The translations under genes and the position numbers were made by a program. Below the pieces are notes generated by a model. It was not told where the DNA came from. It saw only the letters and a list, made by a program, of their open reading frames with translations, and did not search any database. This document shows, piece after piece, positions 7,725-17,580 of a DNA stretch of 19,792 nt. The DNA is from Amanita rubescens. Taxonomy: Eukaryota; Basidiomycota; Agaricomycetes; Agaricales; Amanitaceae. The stretch covers positions 1 to 19,792 of the forward strand of contig WION01000773.1 in the NCBI GenBank assembly GCA_015039365.1. The letters run 5' to 3'. Within the stretch, counting starts at the first letter, position 1. Each line of letters opens with the position of its first letter.

Positions 7725-9236
7725 TTATTCCCCGTCGTAAAAGTGAAACAATCCGCCGCTAAAGAGTATACCAGTTGAGCGGCTTAAAAAGAAATATATA
7801 TAGTGACCAACCTTCCCGCATGTGAATGGTGCGAAAAATAGTCGAAGTCAATGTTGACTGGAAATTCACGATTATCAGTATCAGCTAACATATCAGAAAG
7901 TAAAGCGTGCTGACCGGCCAAGGCAAGGATTACCTATTAGTGGGCGTAAGCTAGTGCAGTGTCATCATGCAAAATCGCTTACTGCGCGCTCGTCAAGGGT
8001 CATATCCCGTAATCCAGCATGTCCATGCGCCTGATTTTCAGCTAAATGATGTTCCATTGGAGAAAACCCAATTGTATATTGGCCTAAGGATCCAGTTTAA
8101 AGGAGGACCAACTCGATACATAGCAGACATCTTACCTGTATCAGTAAAAAGCTGCAAATCATGCGGAAGTCAGTTTCAACTGCGAAAGCACTAGTTACCA
8201 ACCTCGCGTCCAAAACCTCGGAAGGCACGACTGATGAATGCAATCTCTCTCCCGGCACTATCAAACAATGGAAATTCCCAAGAGAGAAATCCAGAATCAA
8301 CTTTTGCAAACTGAGCATAAGTTGGCGTTTCCGACTCCACCGCAGGCGCTTCTTCATCTATGGCGGATAAAATTCGTCTAGATTTTTCACTGATTCGTAC
8401 CCAGAAGGTTAGTCGAGAGTAATTCTAGTGGTCAGAGTACTCTAACCGCAGGAATACATCGTAACGCCGTCTCCACGGATGCCAAATCTGTTGAACTTCT
8501 CCAAACGTGTCAAGAACAGGTTCGCCTTCATATGGTTCCTTATGAGGGTGTTGTAGCTTCTGCGCATACATTCTGGAATTGATCCATGCGAATGGTCGGC
8601 GGACCTGTGTGCAGTGTAAATTCGTGGCAACGCAAGATTTCAGTATCGCTGACCCATAATACTGGTGATCCCGATGCATCCATAATAACCGCTCGGAAAG
8701 GTCGATGCGTAGCAAACGCCTGGCGAGATATAGTCGCCAAGATGCCCCCCTCTTCCTCCGCTATGTAACCCACGGTATTCCCTGCTTCGTTGTCTATGGA
8801 TTTATTAGAGGCACTGTGTACCCATTTAATGGCGTCGACGTGCTTATTGTGTACTTGTTGCATTGCTCGAAGCCAATGAAAATATTTAGCATCTCGATTT
8901 GCCTACGTAAAACAGCGGCTCTTAGCTTTTGAATACAAAAGCAATTCCAAAGCACCTTTCAACGGTCAACGCTTTGTGACCCATGAGCAATGCGTGCAGT
9001 CGTTCTTCCGAGTCACTTGTTGGTGGACGCTTACTTGTGTGCCATGGTCTAGAGGTGTCATCCGACGACTCAGATTCGTGTGATGTCTCCGAGAACCGAT
9101 TTGGAGGGACAGAGTCTGGGCGTTTGGACAACGGTTGGCGGGTTCTGGAAACGCCTGTTGGTCTATTCTGGAAACGCGAAAGAGCGTAGTTTCGTCTTAG
9201 ATATTTGGGTGCAACCCTAAAGCCGTTGGACAGCAT
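7725..9236 (-). CDS. AIM25: Phospholipid scramblase family protein (AIM25-like)
   Basis: Member of the scramblase family; the fungal AIM25 branch is reported as mitochondrial. Nine exons join to 360 residues and stop TAA 7727-7725. The N-terminus MLSNGFRVAPKYLRRNYALS is basic and lacks acidic residues, like a mitochondrial presequence. Family text follows: QIEMLNIFIGFEQCNKYT, VGYIAEEEGGILATISRQAF, RPFRAVIMDASGSPVLW, VRRPFAWINSRMYAQKL, EPVLDTFGEVQQIWHPWRRR, SRAFRGFGRE, MTLDERAVILALAG, VNIDFDYFSHHSHA. Introns: 8903-8955, 8794-8846, 8605-8653, 8378-8446, 8152-8202, 8084-8135, 7934-7982, 7759-7811. Exon 6 (8136-8151) is only 16 nt. Intron 8794-8846 has a good CTAAT branch and TAG end, but its donor reads A|TAAGCA instead of AGTAAGC, as if one G were missing. 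All other junctions are canonical. Divergent from IF-2. Confidence 0.85.
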
Positions 9237-9367
9237 GCGACGCGACTCGGAACGGGAAAAGTAGTGGATCACGTGTACTTCACTCGTTTCACCCGACAGC
9301 AATTCTGTTATGCACAAGTATGCCAGTCGGTGGCCCATCTTCCTCTCTACTTGCGCCTGCAAGAGAT
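9237..9367. promoter_or_regulatory. Bidirectional promoter, scramblase / mtIF-2
   Basis: A 131-bp gap between two divergent start codons whose products are both probably mitochondrial. CACGTG lies at 9270-9275, 34 bp from the scramblase ATG. In yeasts CACGTG boxes are bound by bHLH factors such as Cbf1. Co-regulation is inferred from layout only. Confidence 0.45.
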
Positions 9368-12300
9368 ATGTTGCAACAGTGAAGGCAAAATTCTTTTCTT
9401 AAACGTCGAACCTCCTCGTCTCATCATATCTTAGTCCAGAAACTGGACTGTTAGTCCTAATTCCGTTCCACCACAGCCATCTACTTCTTCCAAGTGGTAT
9501 TTACCGGACGAGAGAAAAAACAGCCTGCCAAGCACATTCACACGACATCGTCAAGATGTTCGAGACAAAGACAGGCTCTCAGATACTACGAAACGCACAA
9601 CGGAAGGCTGGCACCGGCGGCCATCGGGGCGCCCCCATTCCTCGGACCAGAAGGCCAGTATTAGACCAAATAATAACTACAGACGTAATCAAGATGATTC
9701 TGTGGGGCGGAATCCACGACCTCTAAGCAAATCGACACGCCATGCAGGGGAGGCCAGTATTAAACCAAATAATAATTTCAGAAATAATCAAAATGACCCC
9801 ATGGGGCAGAATCTACGACCTTTGTTCAAGCTTCCGACCGCTGATGCTCTAAGCAAATGGACACGCCAAGCAGAACCCACAAAACCCACGACTGAACGTA
9901 AAACTGTATCATCTACTGGAACATTAGAGACAGGCGCATCAGGCCTTGAGAATAATTATGATATAGATGAAGATAACCCGCGCGGATCGTCAGATACAAA
10001 ACTTCGTAATGGACGAGATGGCCGAAAACACTTAAACCGCACCATTTTCAAAGCGAGAAGATCTCTCTTATCAAATTTAAACACATTAGACGATAAGCCC
10101 GCGTCGATGCGGGCGAAAGCACCTGTTCAGCGAACCCGGGCAAAAGACCAAAACAAGCGGAAACCTACAATGGCTCGCAAAGCTAATATCTATATACCCA
10201 CTACCGTATCAGTCCGTAATTTGGCCAGGTTGCTCAACGTTAGACTAGGTGAGTGACTCTTGACGCCGTCATTATTATTCTCAACATTCGGGTAGATTAT
10301 TTGCAGCGGCGCATGAGACGAGTAGGGATGGCTGACGAAGCCTCATATGATCACCGTACGATGCATCATAATTCAGCATTTAGACCTTAAAATGACGATT
10401 TCATTCGACAGAGCTTACAGCTGATTATGCAGCACTGATTGCCGAGGAATTTGGGAGGAATCCGATTATCAGTGACGAAGCAGCATTTGATATACACCCA
10501 TTGTTGGTCTCATCCTTTTATGCTTAATGCGATGCGCTAGACCCATCTTTGACAGGCCACCTCATCCAAATCCTACCTCACTCCCGACTCGTCCTCCGGT
10601 GGTCGCCATTATGGGACATGTAGATCACGGAAAAACGACCCTTCTCGATACACTACGATCTTCGTCAGTAGCAAAGGGGGAAGCAGGGGGTATAACACAG
10701 CATATCGGCGCGTTTTCTGTGCCCGTCCATGAAAATGGCAAAGACGATGCTCGATCCACCATCACATTTCTAGATACACCAGGACATGCTGCATTTTCAG
10801 CAATGCGGGCTCGGGGTGCCCATGTCACTGATATCATTGTCCTCGTTGTCGCTGCAGACGATGGTGTCAAGCCTCAGACGCGGGAAGTCATTAACCTCAT
10901 TAACAACGAGGAGGGAAAGGTGGGCGTAGTAGTCGCCATTAACAAAGTCGATAAGCCAGGAATAGACATAGTAAGTACAGTACCGACAAATTCTGAGATA
11001 TACGGGGTAATGATGACATTCAGGAAAATGTTCAAAGGTCTCTGCTGGCCGAAAACTTGTCCTTGGAAACATTCGGAGGAGATGTCCCTTGCGTGGGTAT
11101 TTCCGGTCTCACAGGTCAAGGTTTACCAGAACTCGTGGAGACCATCTCTACCATGGCCGAAATGCAAGATTTACGAGCAGAACATGATGGTCCTGTCCAT
11201 GGCTATGTGTTAGAATCCGAGGTTCAAAAAGGTCTTGGGTAAGATTGGTGGATTATTATCGATAACAATGCTCATGTTCTTTCAAGTCCAGTTGCGACAG
11301 TGCTCGTTCTCCGAGGGCAAATCCAAACTGGTTCCCATATAATTAGTGGAACTAACCAGGCGAAAGTGAGGCTTATGAAAGACGCCACAGGAGCTTCCAT
11401 AAAAGTCGCGCATCCCGGTATGGCAGTGACCGTATCGGGTTGGAAAACGTTGCCAAATGCTGGTGACGAAGTTCTACAGGGAACTGAGGCCGAAATAAAA
11501 AAAGCAATTGCAAACCGCGAACGGAAAGCGGAATTAGATTCGATGTTGGTCGACGTCGATGCAATTAATATCAACAGGCGAGAGGAAAAAGATCGGCGGT
11601 CTTTAGGAATATCAAATGAACAGCCAGTGGAGTGCGACGATGGCCCAAAGGAACTAAGACTGGTTGTGAAAGCTGATGTTAGCGGAAGCGTGGAGGCTGT
11701 ACTAGGTGCTATACAAGGGATCGGCAATGACAAAGTGATAGCGAAGATCGTTTTCTCAGCAGTAGGTGATGTTTCAGAAGCGGATGTGATGATGGCAAAG
11801 GCCGTTGGAGGTACCTTAATCGTTCTCGTTTGTAGATCAATTCTAAATATTGATACAGGCACTATTATCGGTTTCTCTGTCACGACACCTCGTGTTGTGC
11901 AGGCCTTGGCTGCGCGCAACGGCGTTCCCATATGCACATCAAATGTCATTTACAAGCTCATGGACGATGTCAAACAAAAGCTCATCGATCTGTTACCTGT
12001 TTCGGTGGAAACGGCTGTAACAGGCGAAGCGACTGTTTTGCAATTGTTCGAAATTCAGATCAAAGCAAAAGAAACGAAGCAGATTGCTGGTTGTCGTGTG
12101 ACCAATGGCATAGTCGAAAAAACTCAGCTCGCCAGGGTGGTGAGAGACGGGTCGGTGATCCATGAAGGTACGCAAATATCGAGTGAAGAGACGCTAACCT
12201 TCTCACGTCGATGTATTACAAGGTCGTTTAGATACTATGCGCCAGTTGAAGAAGGACGTAATGGAAGTACGCAAAGGGTCCGAATGTGGTCTCGGCTTTT

Positions 12301-12374
12301 GTGAATTTTCGGATCTTCGCCAGGGAGATTTGATTCAGATGTACAAATGTATTGAGAAGCCGGGAGTATTGTAG
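9368..12374 (+). CDS. IFM1: Mitochondrial translation initiation factor IF-2
   Basis: GTPase that recruits initiator tRNA to the mitochondrial small ribosomal subunit. Nine exons sum to 861 codons plus stop (TAG 12372-12374). G motifs: GHVDHGKT (344-351), [10 protein letters not shown] (368-377), DTPGH (397-401), NKVDKP (453-458) and ISGLTGQG. Before them comes [20 protein letters not shown], an IF2 N-terminal helix; after them [27 protein letters not shown] and [12 protein letters not shown] (domains III-IV). Introns: 9379-9439, 10249-10295, 10356-10411, 10503-10555, 10971-11023, 11239-11286, 11811-11858, 12168-12222; all GT-AG, all restoring conserved text. The 11811-11858 intron is 48 nt without an in-frame stop, so retention adds 16 residues. 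The first intron is the weakest: its branch site is poor, and retaining it reads as a basic Ser/Arg-rich presequence broken by TGA at codon 5. The low-complexity N-terminus carries a tandem repeat. Stops 22 bp from the CHORD stop. Confidence 0.93.
9652..9874 (+). repeat. Imperfect tandem repeat in IF-2 N-terminal region
   Basis: Two copies offset by 99 nt encode [20 protein letters not shown] and [20 protein letters not shown]. The trailing CTCTAAGCAAAT block recurs at 9720 and 9847, offset 127 nt, so copy 2 carries about 28 extra bases in its middle. The repeat keeps the frame and lies in the poorly conserved N-terminal extension. Confidence 0.7.
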
Positions 12375-12396
12375 TCCCTATGGATGCTTAAACGCT

Positions 12397-13781
12397 TTAC
12401 ACCTGTCCCCCATTTGCATCGTCAAGAATAGGTTGCTTGGCGCCGACAGTACCGGTCCTTCCACCAACACCGAATGTTAAGTTGATGTTCCCAAGGTCCC
12501 TGTTGCTCTTTTCTAATAGGATCCAACTTCGCGTGTCCTGCTTCCGAAGGTTTAATTCTACCTAAATAAGGCATGCAACTTTCTGATATTGAGAGCGATA
12601 GATGTGCATACTTTGGTGTTGAGAAATTGAACCGACGATCTGGCGGGGTCAATGGGCCCAAACAGATCTAACACGCGGTAAAAGCGCTTCATTCCTGGGA
12701 GATGCAAGTCTACCGTTACCTATCGTGATGTATTAGATCAAACTTTAAACGTATCACTTCTCAGCACCGTACCGAGTGCTGCTCAAACTTGACTATACTG
12801 CGTTCTTGATCTGCTCGTTTCGCAAAAATAGAGACGTGGACTTGCGTTGGTGTTTGGTAATGGTCAATACGGCAGGAAGCCGGCTCTTCTCCCTGTATTG
12901 GGGTCAATATCTTAGATATTTCTCATCATGAATTCGACGCACTGAACTCTTTTTTTGAGGAGCAAAGACATGTCGACCAGTCTTGCAACCTGGGATTTTA
13001 AGAAATTCTTCAAATTCAAGAACCCGACGTTTACAGCAAAGGTAGCCCTGCATTTAATCAGCGACAGAAAGAGATAACTATGTTCTTTCTGAACCTTGCT
13101 GCCCTCTCTGAATAGTGGCTAAGAATTAAGATTGAGTTCAGATCCTTATTCTCAGCCAAGCTAGTGGCTCGCGTACCTGCTTCGGATGATAGCTACATAT
13201 TGTGCCCTCACCGTCCCCTAACCTGTTCACCTCATCACTCACGAAAGCGACTCCACATCCTTTGCGTTTGCAGATCGTTCCCTGAGCTACAGATATAGTT
13301 AAATCTTCTTCGTCTTCTTCGACAACAGGCGGTGGCATCGCGGCGGACGTAATCTGAGGTGTAAGATCGTCGACTGCCTTTGGCGCAATACCGTGTACTT
13401 CTACACCAGGTTTGAGCACCGCAGCAGGTATTTTGGTAGGAATTTTCTGCGCTTGCGGTTGGGGCGCTTCTATAGTATGCTGATCAGCTAAAGAGCAACC
13501 CTTCGAATATTCCATAAGTGATTGACTGCTGACAATGAAGGATAACCAACACACAGAGATGCCCATAAAGTCATCAAAACTGAGAACTGGCTTGTTAATG
13601 TCTGCACAGCAGGACCAGGACTTGAGGCCTTCATGAAACACCTGTGATGAAAGTATGCGAGCTAAGAAGTCGTGGACTAGAGCGCGTTCCGCTTTACCGG
13701 AGCTCCAGGGTGGTAGACGCAAGTTTCTTTGGCGTCAGCTTCAAATTCTTTACGACAACCATTTCTACTGCACTTGGGCAT
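12397..13781 (-). CDS. CHORD and CS domain protein (Rar1/CHORDC1-like), 338 aa
   Basis: Zinc-binding HSP90 co-chaperone family related to plant RAR1 and animal CHORDC1/melusin. Eight exons give 338 residues with no frameshift. CHORD1 covers residues 4-60: CSRNGCRKEF, CVYHPGAP, VFHEGLKSWSCC, FDDFMGIS-GC. CHORD2 covers 134-200: CKRKGCGVAF, CSYHPK, PLFREGSKGYLCCKRR, IPGCKTGRHVF. A C-terminal CS domain (about 214-311) follows: CRIDHYQTPTQVHVSIFAK, VDLHLPGMKRFYRVLDLFGP, VELNLRKQDTRSWILLEK. The start MPKCSRNGC is typical of the family. Introns: 13642-13697, 13501-13554, 13119-13176, 13048-13094, 12893-12942, 12720-12772, 12562-12611. Exon 4 is 24 nt (13095-13118). Intron 13501-13554 is 54 nt and stop-free, so its retention would insert 18 residues inside CHORD1. 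The stop (12399-12397) faces the IF-2 stop 22 bp away. Confidence 0.92.
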
Positions 13782-15651
13782 TTTGGCGCGGGGTAAAGAG
13801 AATGATACTGACTATCAATCAAGAATATCTATAACGCAGCCGACCACGTTTCAGGAAATTCCATGTTGCTTATGTAATTACATAAAGTTGCCTGCAACCA
13901 TCCTCAAAGTTTTCGGTATCGATGAACCATTCTTTGCACCCTGTGGCATATCTTGATTTTGCTCGCCGATACACCCCAGATCCAGCTCCTGAATTTACCG
14001 GATTCGAGCGGAATATCCGTTCACACGACGATCATTCTATGGCGATCATAAAGTCCAGGAACATTGTGCAGGCTATGATTTTGGTTCCCGAGGGTTGCTC
14101 TCTTGAATGGTTATGGTCACTGCAATGATTATAGCTAGTCAGAATGAACCGAGCACTGGGCACTACGTATGACCAAAGGACTTTAATTAATTGATGCGCC
14201 AGAAGCTCACCCAACTACGTCCATCACTTTTCCAGAGGTATGATTCCTTTAAGCTATCCTCCACGGGACCCTTGTGCTTTGTGTGTTCCCATCTGCATTG
14301 CATAACCTGGTAAGCAATTTACTTTTTCTCTAATTTTCGCCAAAGATTCCTGTTTAAAGAATGTGCGATTCGTTATGGTCCGATCTAATTTAACGCAAAT
14401 CCCCGGAACGATCTTCCGCGCGAGATCGCGATCGCCTTTAAAAGAGAACGCAATGTGACCCAAGGTCCTGACTCCTGGGGGAGTTCTCGACACGAGGATT
14501 ATGGGGTGCAAATATGTGGAGCAGATACATTCGATTACTACCGATACAATAGTAAGTACATTACACCACTACGAACGTTAACTTAAAGCTGCAGACTACA
14601 AAGTAACAACCAGCGAAAATGAGAGTCTCTTTCGAAGTGTCTGGATATTGGTTGAGTCGGGATGCATGAATAGGAGGGGTGTTAAGCTACTTTTGTTACT
14701 CCTGCAGCACTAGACCAACAGTGAATTATGTTCATGTTATAGGTAAATGGGACATACGGTAAGGTTACTATAGTACTGGTGTCGTCCTTGATCACAAGGA
14801 TTTGGGTACCCTATTTGACAAATTGTTAAGGATGTTTCATTAGTCGAGAGAAAACAAACACCAACGTCGGACATGCGACTAGTTGATTGTACAATGCCGT
14901 AAACGATCTGGGATTTTGCGTCCCAGAAGAAAACCCGAGTACCTGCCTACCAGTACGCTGTCAAACGTTTGAAAACGAGCGTAGACATGTAAAACTCACA
15001 GGAAAGGCGTTCATCCTTGCAAGAACGATAGCCTGGTAATAGATCAGTGAGGCAAGACTTACTCGTCAAACCCTTATATACTGGGGTCGCTTCTTGCAGA
15101 CTTGGAAAGTTATATCATAATGGCTACCGCATAATGACAACAGCACGCTTGCGTGCAGTAAGGAGAACACTGCTCTCGCAGTACGAAGACCATAATTAGA
15201 ACCGTGGCACTCTTCTTGACTATAGGTTTGATCGTAGGTTCAATCGGAAATAAAGCCAGTAGCGAGATGGATCAGATGTAGGTAGGTTCTATAACACGCG
15301 TCCATCAAGAAATGCACGTAATCACGCAAGATGCACAGCAAGGAAAATCTGCAGCCGCCTTTCCGGTATTGCGAACACAACGTGGGCTGTAGGGACTCAC
15401 CTTCTCTGCTTGGCAATTACGCCAGGGTTTGATGCATGAGGTATATGAGAGATGTAATTTCTCCAGGCCTTGAACGGGATATCGATCGATGCTTTGGGTT
15501 CAGTGTTGATCTAGTAGAACCCGCAAGTAATTCCACGACTTCACTAATATTGACCCTTGATTGGAGGGAAGAGAAATAGCCAAGAAGCGGCCGCGGGGCG
15601 TTGCTCGACGCTCGTTATTTGGTGTTGTTTATATACCTGCTATTCAACACC
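13782..15651. other. 1.87-kb divergent intergenic region, no gene seen
   Basis: Lies between the CHORD and LST8 start codons. Frames are short on both strands; the longest (85 codons, minus, 14511-14254) has no recognisable motif or splice continuation. No tRNA A/B-box pair, terminal inverted repeat or tandem array was found. An ACGCGT box lies at 15296-15301, an imperfect palindrome CCTTG-ATCA-CAAGG at about 14788-14801, and TTTATATA at 15628-15635 just before LST8. It may hold promoters, a decayed element or a non-coding transcript. Confidence 0.4.
15628..15635 (+). promoter_or_regulatory. TATA-like box before LST8
   Basis: TTTATATA 17 bp upstream of the ATG at 15652. It is too close for a conventional TATA unless translation starts at the second in-frame ATG (15700), which matches the usual fungal LST8 start MSV-LV. 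Confidence 0.3.
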
Positions 15652-17154
15652 ATGCCAGCCCCGACAGCGCCTACCAGAGTTGCGCCTCCACGCCATGACA
15701 TGTCTGTTGTACTTGTCACCGGTTCATACGACCATGAAATACGATTTTGGGAGGCTTGGAGTGGCATTTGCTCGCGGACAATAACTCGAACCGGAGAGTC
15801 CGGCGTGAGTATTGCCCATTACCATTTATTACTACTGTGCTTAGGTGGCGTCGCAGCAGGTCAATAGATTAGCGATCTCTCCAGAGTAAGGAGTGCTCAG
15901 GTCCGAAAGACGATGATTCATACATCTTTCCACCTGCAGCAAAAGGTTACTGGCCGCTGCCATTCACAAGAAGGTGAACATCTACGAGATTAACTCCGCT
16001 TCATCCGATCCAGTAAGTACCTGTGAATTGTGCCCGAACGGTTTAGGCAAGAAGCGACTAGATCGCGACATTTGAAGGACATACAAACAATGTGACTTCG
16101 GTATCTTTCCATAGCGAAGGGAAATGGCTCGTAACAGGAAGCGAAGATGGTACCATTAGGATATGGGACCTTCGGTATGTCGGCATCGAGTTGCCTTTGT
16201 GTCATGTGATGCTATCTTTTTTTTCTTTCCAGAAACACACATCCACATAGGACCTATGATAATGCATCGCCAGGTCTTCAGCTTGATGATATCTCATTGA
16301 TCAAACCTAACAGCTTGTATTATAGTGAACGACGTCTGCGTCCATCCCAATCAAGGGGAACTCATATCATGCGATCAAGCCGGTAGCATCAAGCAATGGG
16401 ATCTTTCGGACAATACATGTTCGCATGAACTTGTGGGTGATAAATTGCCGTATTAGCTATGAATTCTCATTGGGGCTGGGCCGATGAAGACACCCGCCGG
16501 CGATATTCCAATTCGTTCGGTAACAATTGCCTCTGATGGGTCCTGCCTTGTCGCCGGAAATAACAAGGTTATATCTTCATTGCCACCATGATCTTTTCAT
16601 GATAAATTTTGTAGGGTCAATGTTACGTATGGAGGATCAATGATGAAAGTTCGGGATTACCGCGCTTCCAGGCTGTAACGCGCTTCTTGGCTCATAACAA
16701 ATATTTGACGCGATGCTTGCTAAGCCCAGATGTTAGGTCAGTTTCGTAAGAGTAATGAAGCGTACGTCCTAACAGATGACTAGGTTCCTAGCGACGTGTT
16801 CTGCAGATACCACCGTCAAAATCTGGTCACTATCGCCCAACTTTGAGATTAGACAAGATAAAGTCTTGATAGGACATCAGCGCTGGGTATGGGACTGTGC
16901 ATTCAGCGCAGATTCGGCATATTTAGTGACGGGTGAGGTTTTTATGATTGGCGTTTGCAGGGCTCAATATGTTAATCCGAGTATCAGCGTCTTCTGACCA
17001 CACGGCTCGCCTGTGGGAGATGGCATCGGGTGAAACCGTTCGCCAATATAATGGTCATCATAAAGGTTAGGTTTACGAGTCATTGACGAAGGTTTACAAG
17101 CCTAACTGACCCGAAGCTGCCGTTTGTTGCGCGCTACATGATGGAGCCGGGTAA
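15652..17154 (+). CDS. LST8: LST8, WD40 subunit of TOR complexes
   Basis: Beta-propeller that binds the TOR kinase domain in TORC1 and TORC2 (growth and nutrient signalling). Eleven exons give 326 residues, stop TAA 17152-17154, all junctions in frame. Family text: [132 protein letters not shown]. Seven WD40 blades are expected, and the length matches yeast Lst8 (about 300) plus a short N-terminal extension. Introns: 15805-15856, 15886-15939, 16013-16061, 16175-16232, 16274-16325, 16433-16489, 16568-16614, 16737-16783, 16933-16987, 17066-17116. Exon 2 is 29 nt. The conserved start MSV-LV is Met17 here (15700), so the first 16 residues may be leader rather than protein. Confidence 0.93.
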
Positions 17155-17580
17155 CGTGATCCGCGACGGGCAGCCAGATAACGCTGTGTTGGCACTGTGA
17201 GTTGTTCATGATAGGTTACAAAAAAACATATTTCGTTGTACCCAAAAACTGTTTTTTCTGCCTAACGAGATGTGATATGTACATGGGTGATTGTGTGACG
17301 AGTTGAGCGTATGAATTCATTTTACAACATGAGGATGGCTCAGGGGCGTGAGGCGGACGTGTGTGTGTGAGCGCGAACATTGGTCGGCACTCGGATCGGG
17401 TGGCGGAAAGTGGAGCCGTCCGCGGAATACACGTCGATCAGAAGTCCGGTTTGATACGCGCCTGATTGATTAAGGTTCATTCGCACAATCGGCCGATCAG
17501 GGTATGACTAGATTATCTTTAACCCGCCCCTTGGCTGTGACCGCCACCATCTGGCCTCCCCTCTCTTCTCTCCCTGTGCC
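17155..17580. promoter_or_regulatory. LST8-GLT1 intergenic region with GLT1 promoter
   Basis: A 426-bp gap between two plus-strand genes. A GATA-factor site (TTATCT, reverse of AGATAA) lies at 17513-17518, 63 bp before the GLT1 ATG. A pyrimidine-rich tract (about 17549-17577, CT repeats) runs up to the start codon, as is common at strongly expressed fungal genes. A short GT-repeat lies near 17359-17368. No gene was seen in this gap. Confidence 0.45.

Noticed and set aside
7967..8194. 75-codon plus-strand frame
   Set aside because: Antisense shadow across scramblase exons 6 and 7 and adjoining introns.
8922..9362. Start of the scramblase at the upstream in-frame codon near 9362
   Set aside because: The frame from 9362 to 9237 would overlap the IF-2 promoter, and the ATG at 9236 begins a presequence-like segment; the upstream part lacks conserved text.
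11272..11949. 225-codon open frame on the minus strand
   Set aside because: It lies entirely opposite IF-2 exons 7-8, whose plus-strand text is strongly conserved; the antisense frame is low-complexity Ser/Thr/Ile text with no motif.
14254..14511. 85-codon minus-strand frame in the CHORD-LST8 gap
   Set aside because: No family motif, no usable splice partners, and length expected by chance over 1.9 kb.
15228..15250. GGTTCAATC, possible tRNA T-loop
   Set aside because: No pairing stems around it and no upstream A box at the right distance.
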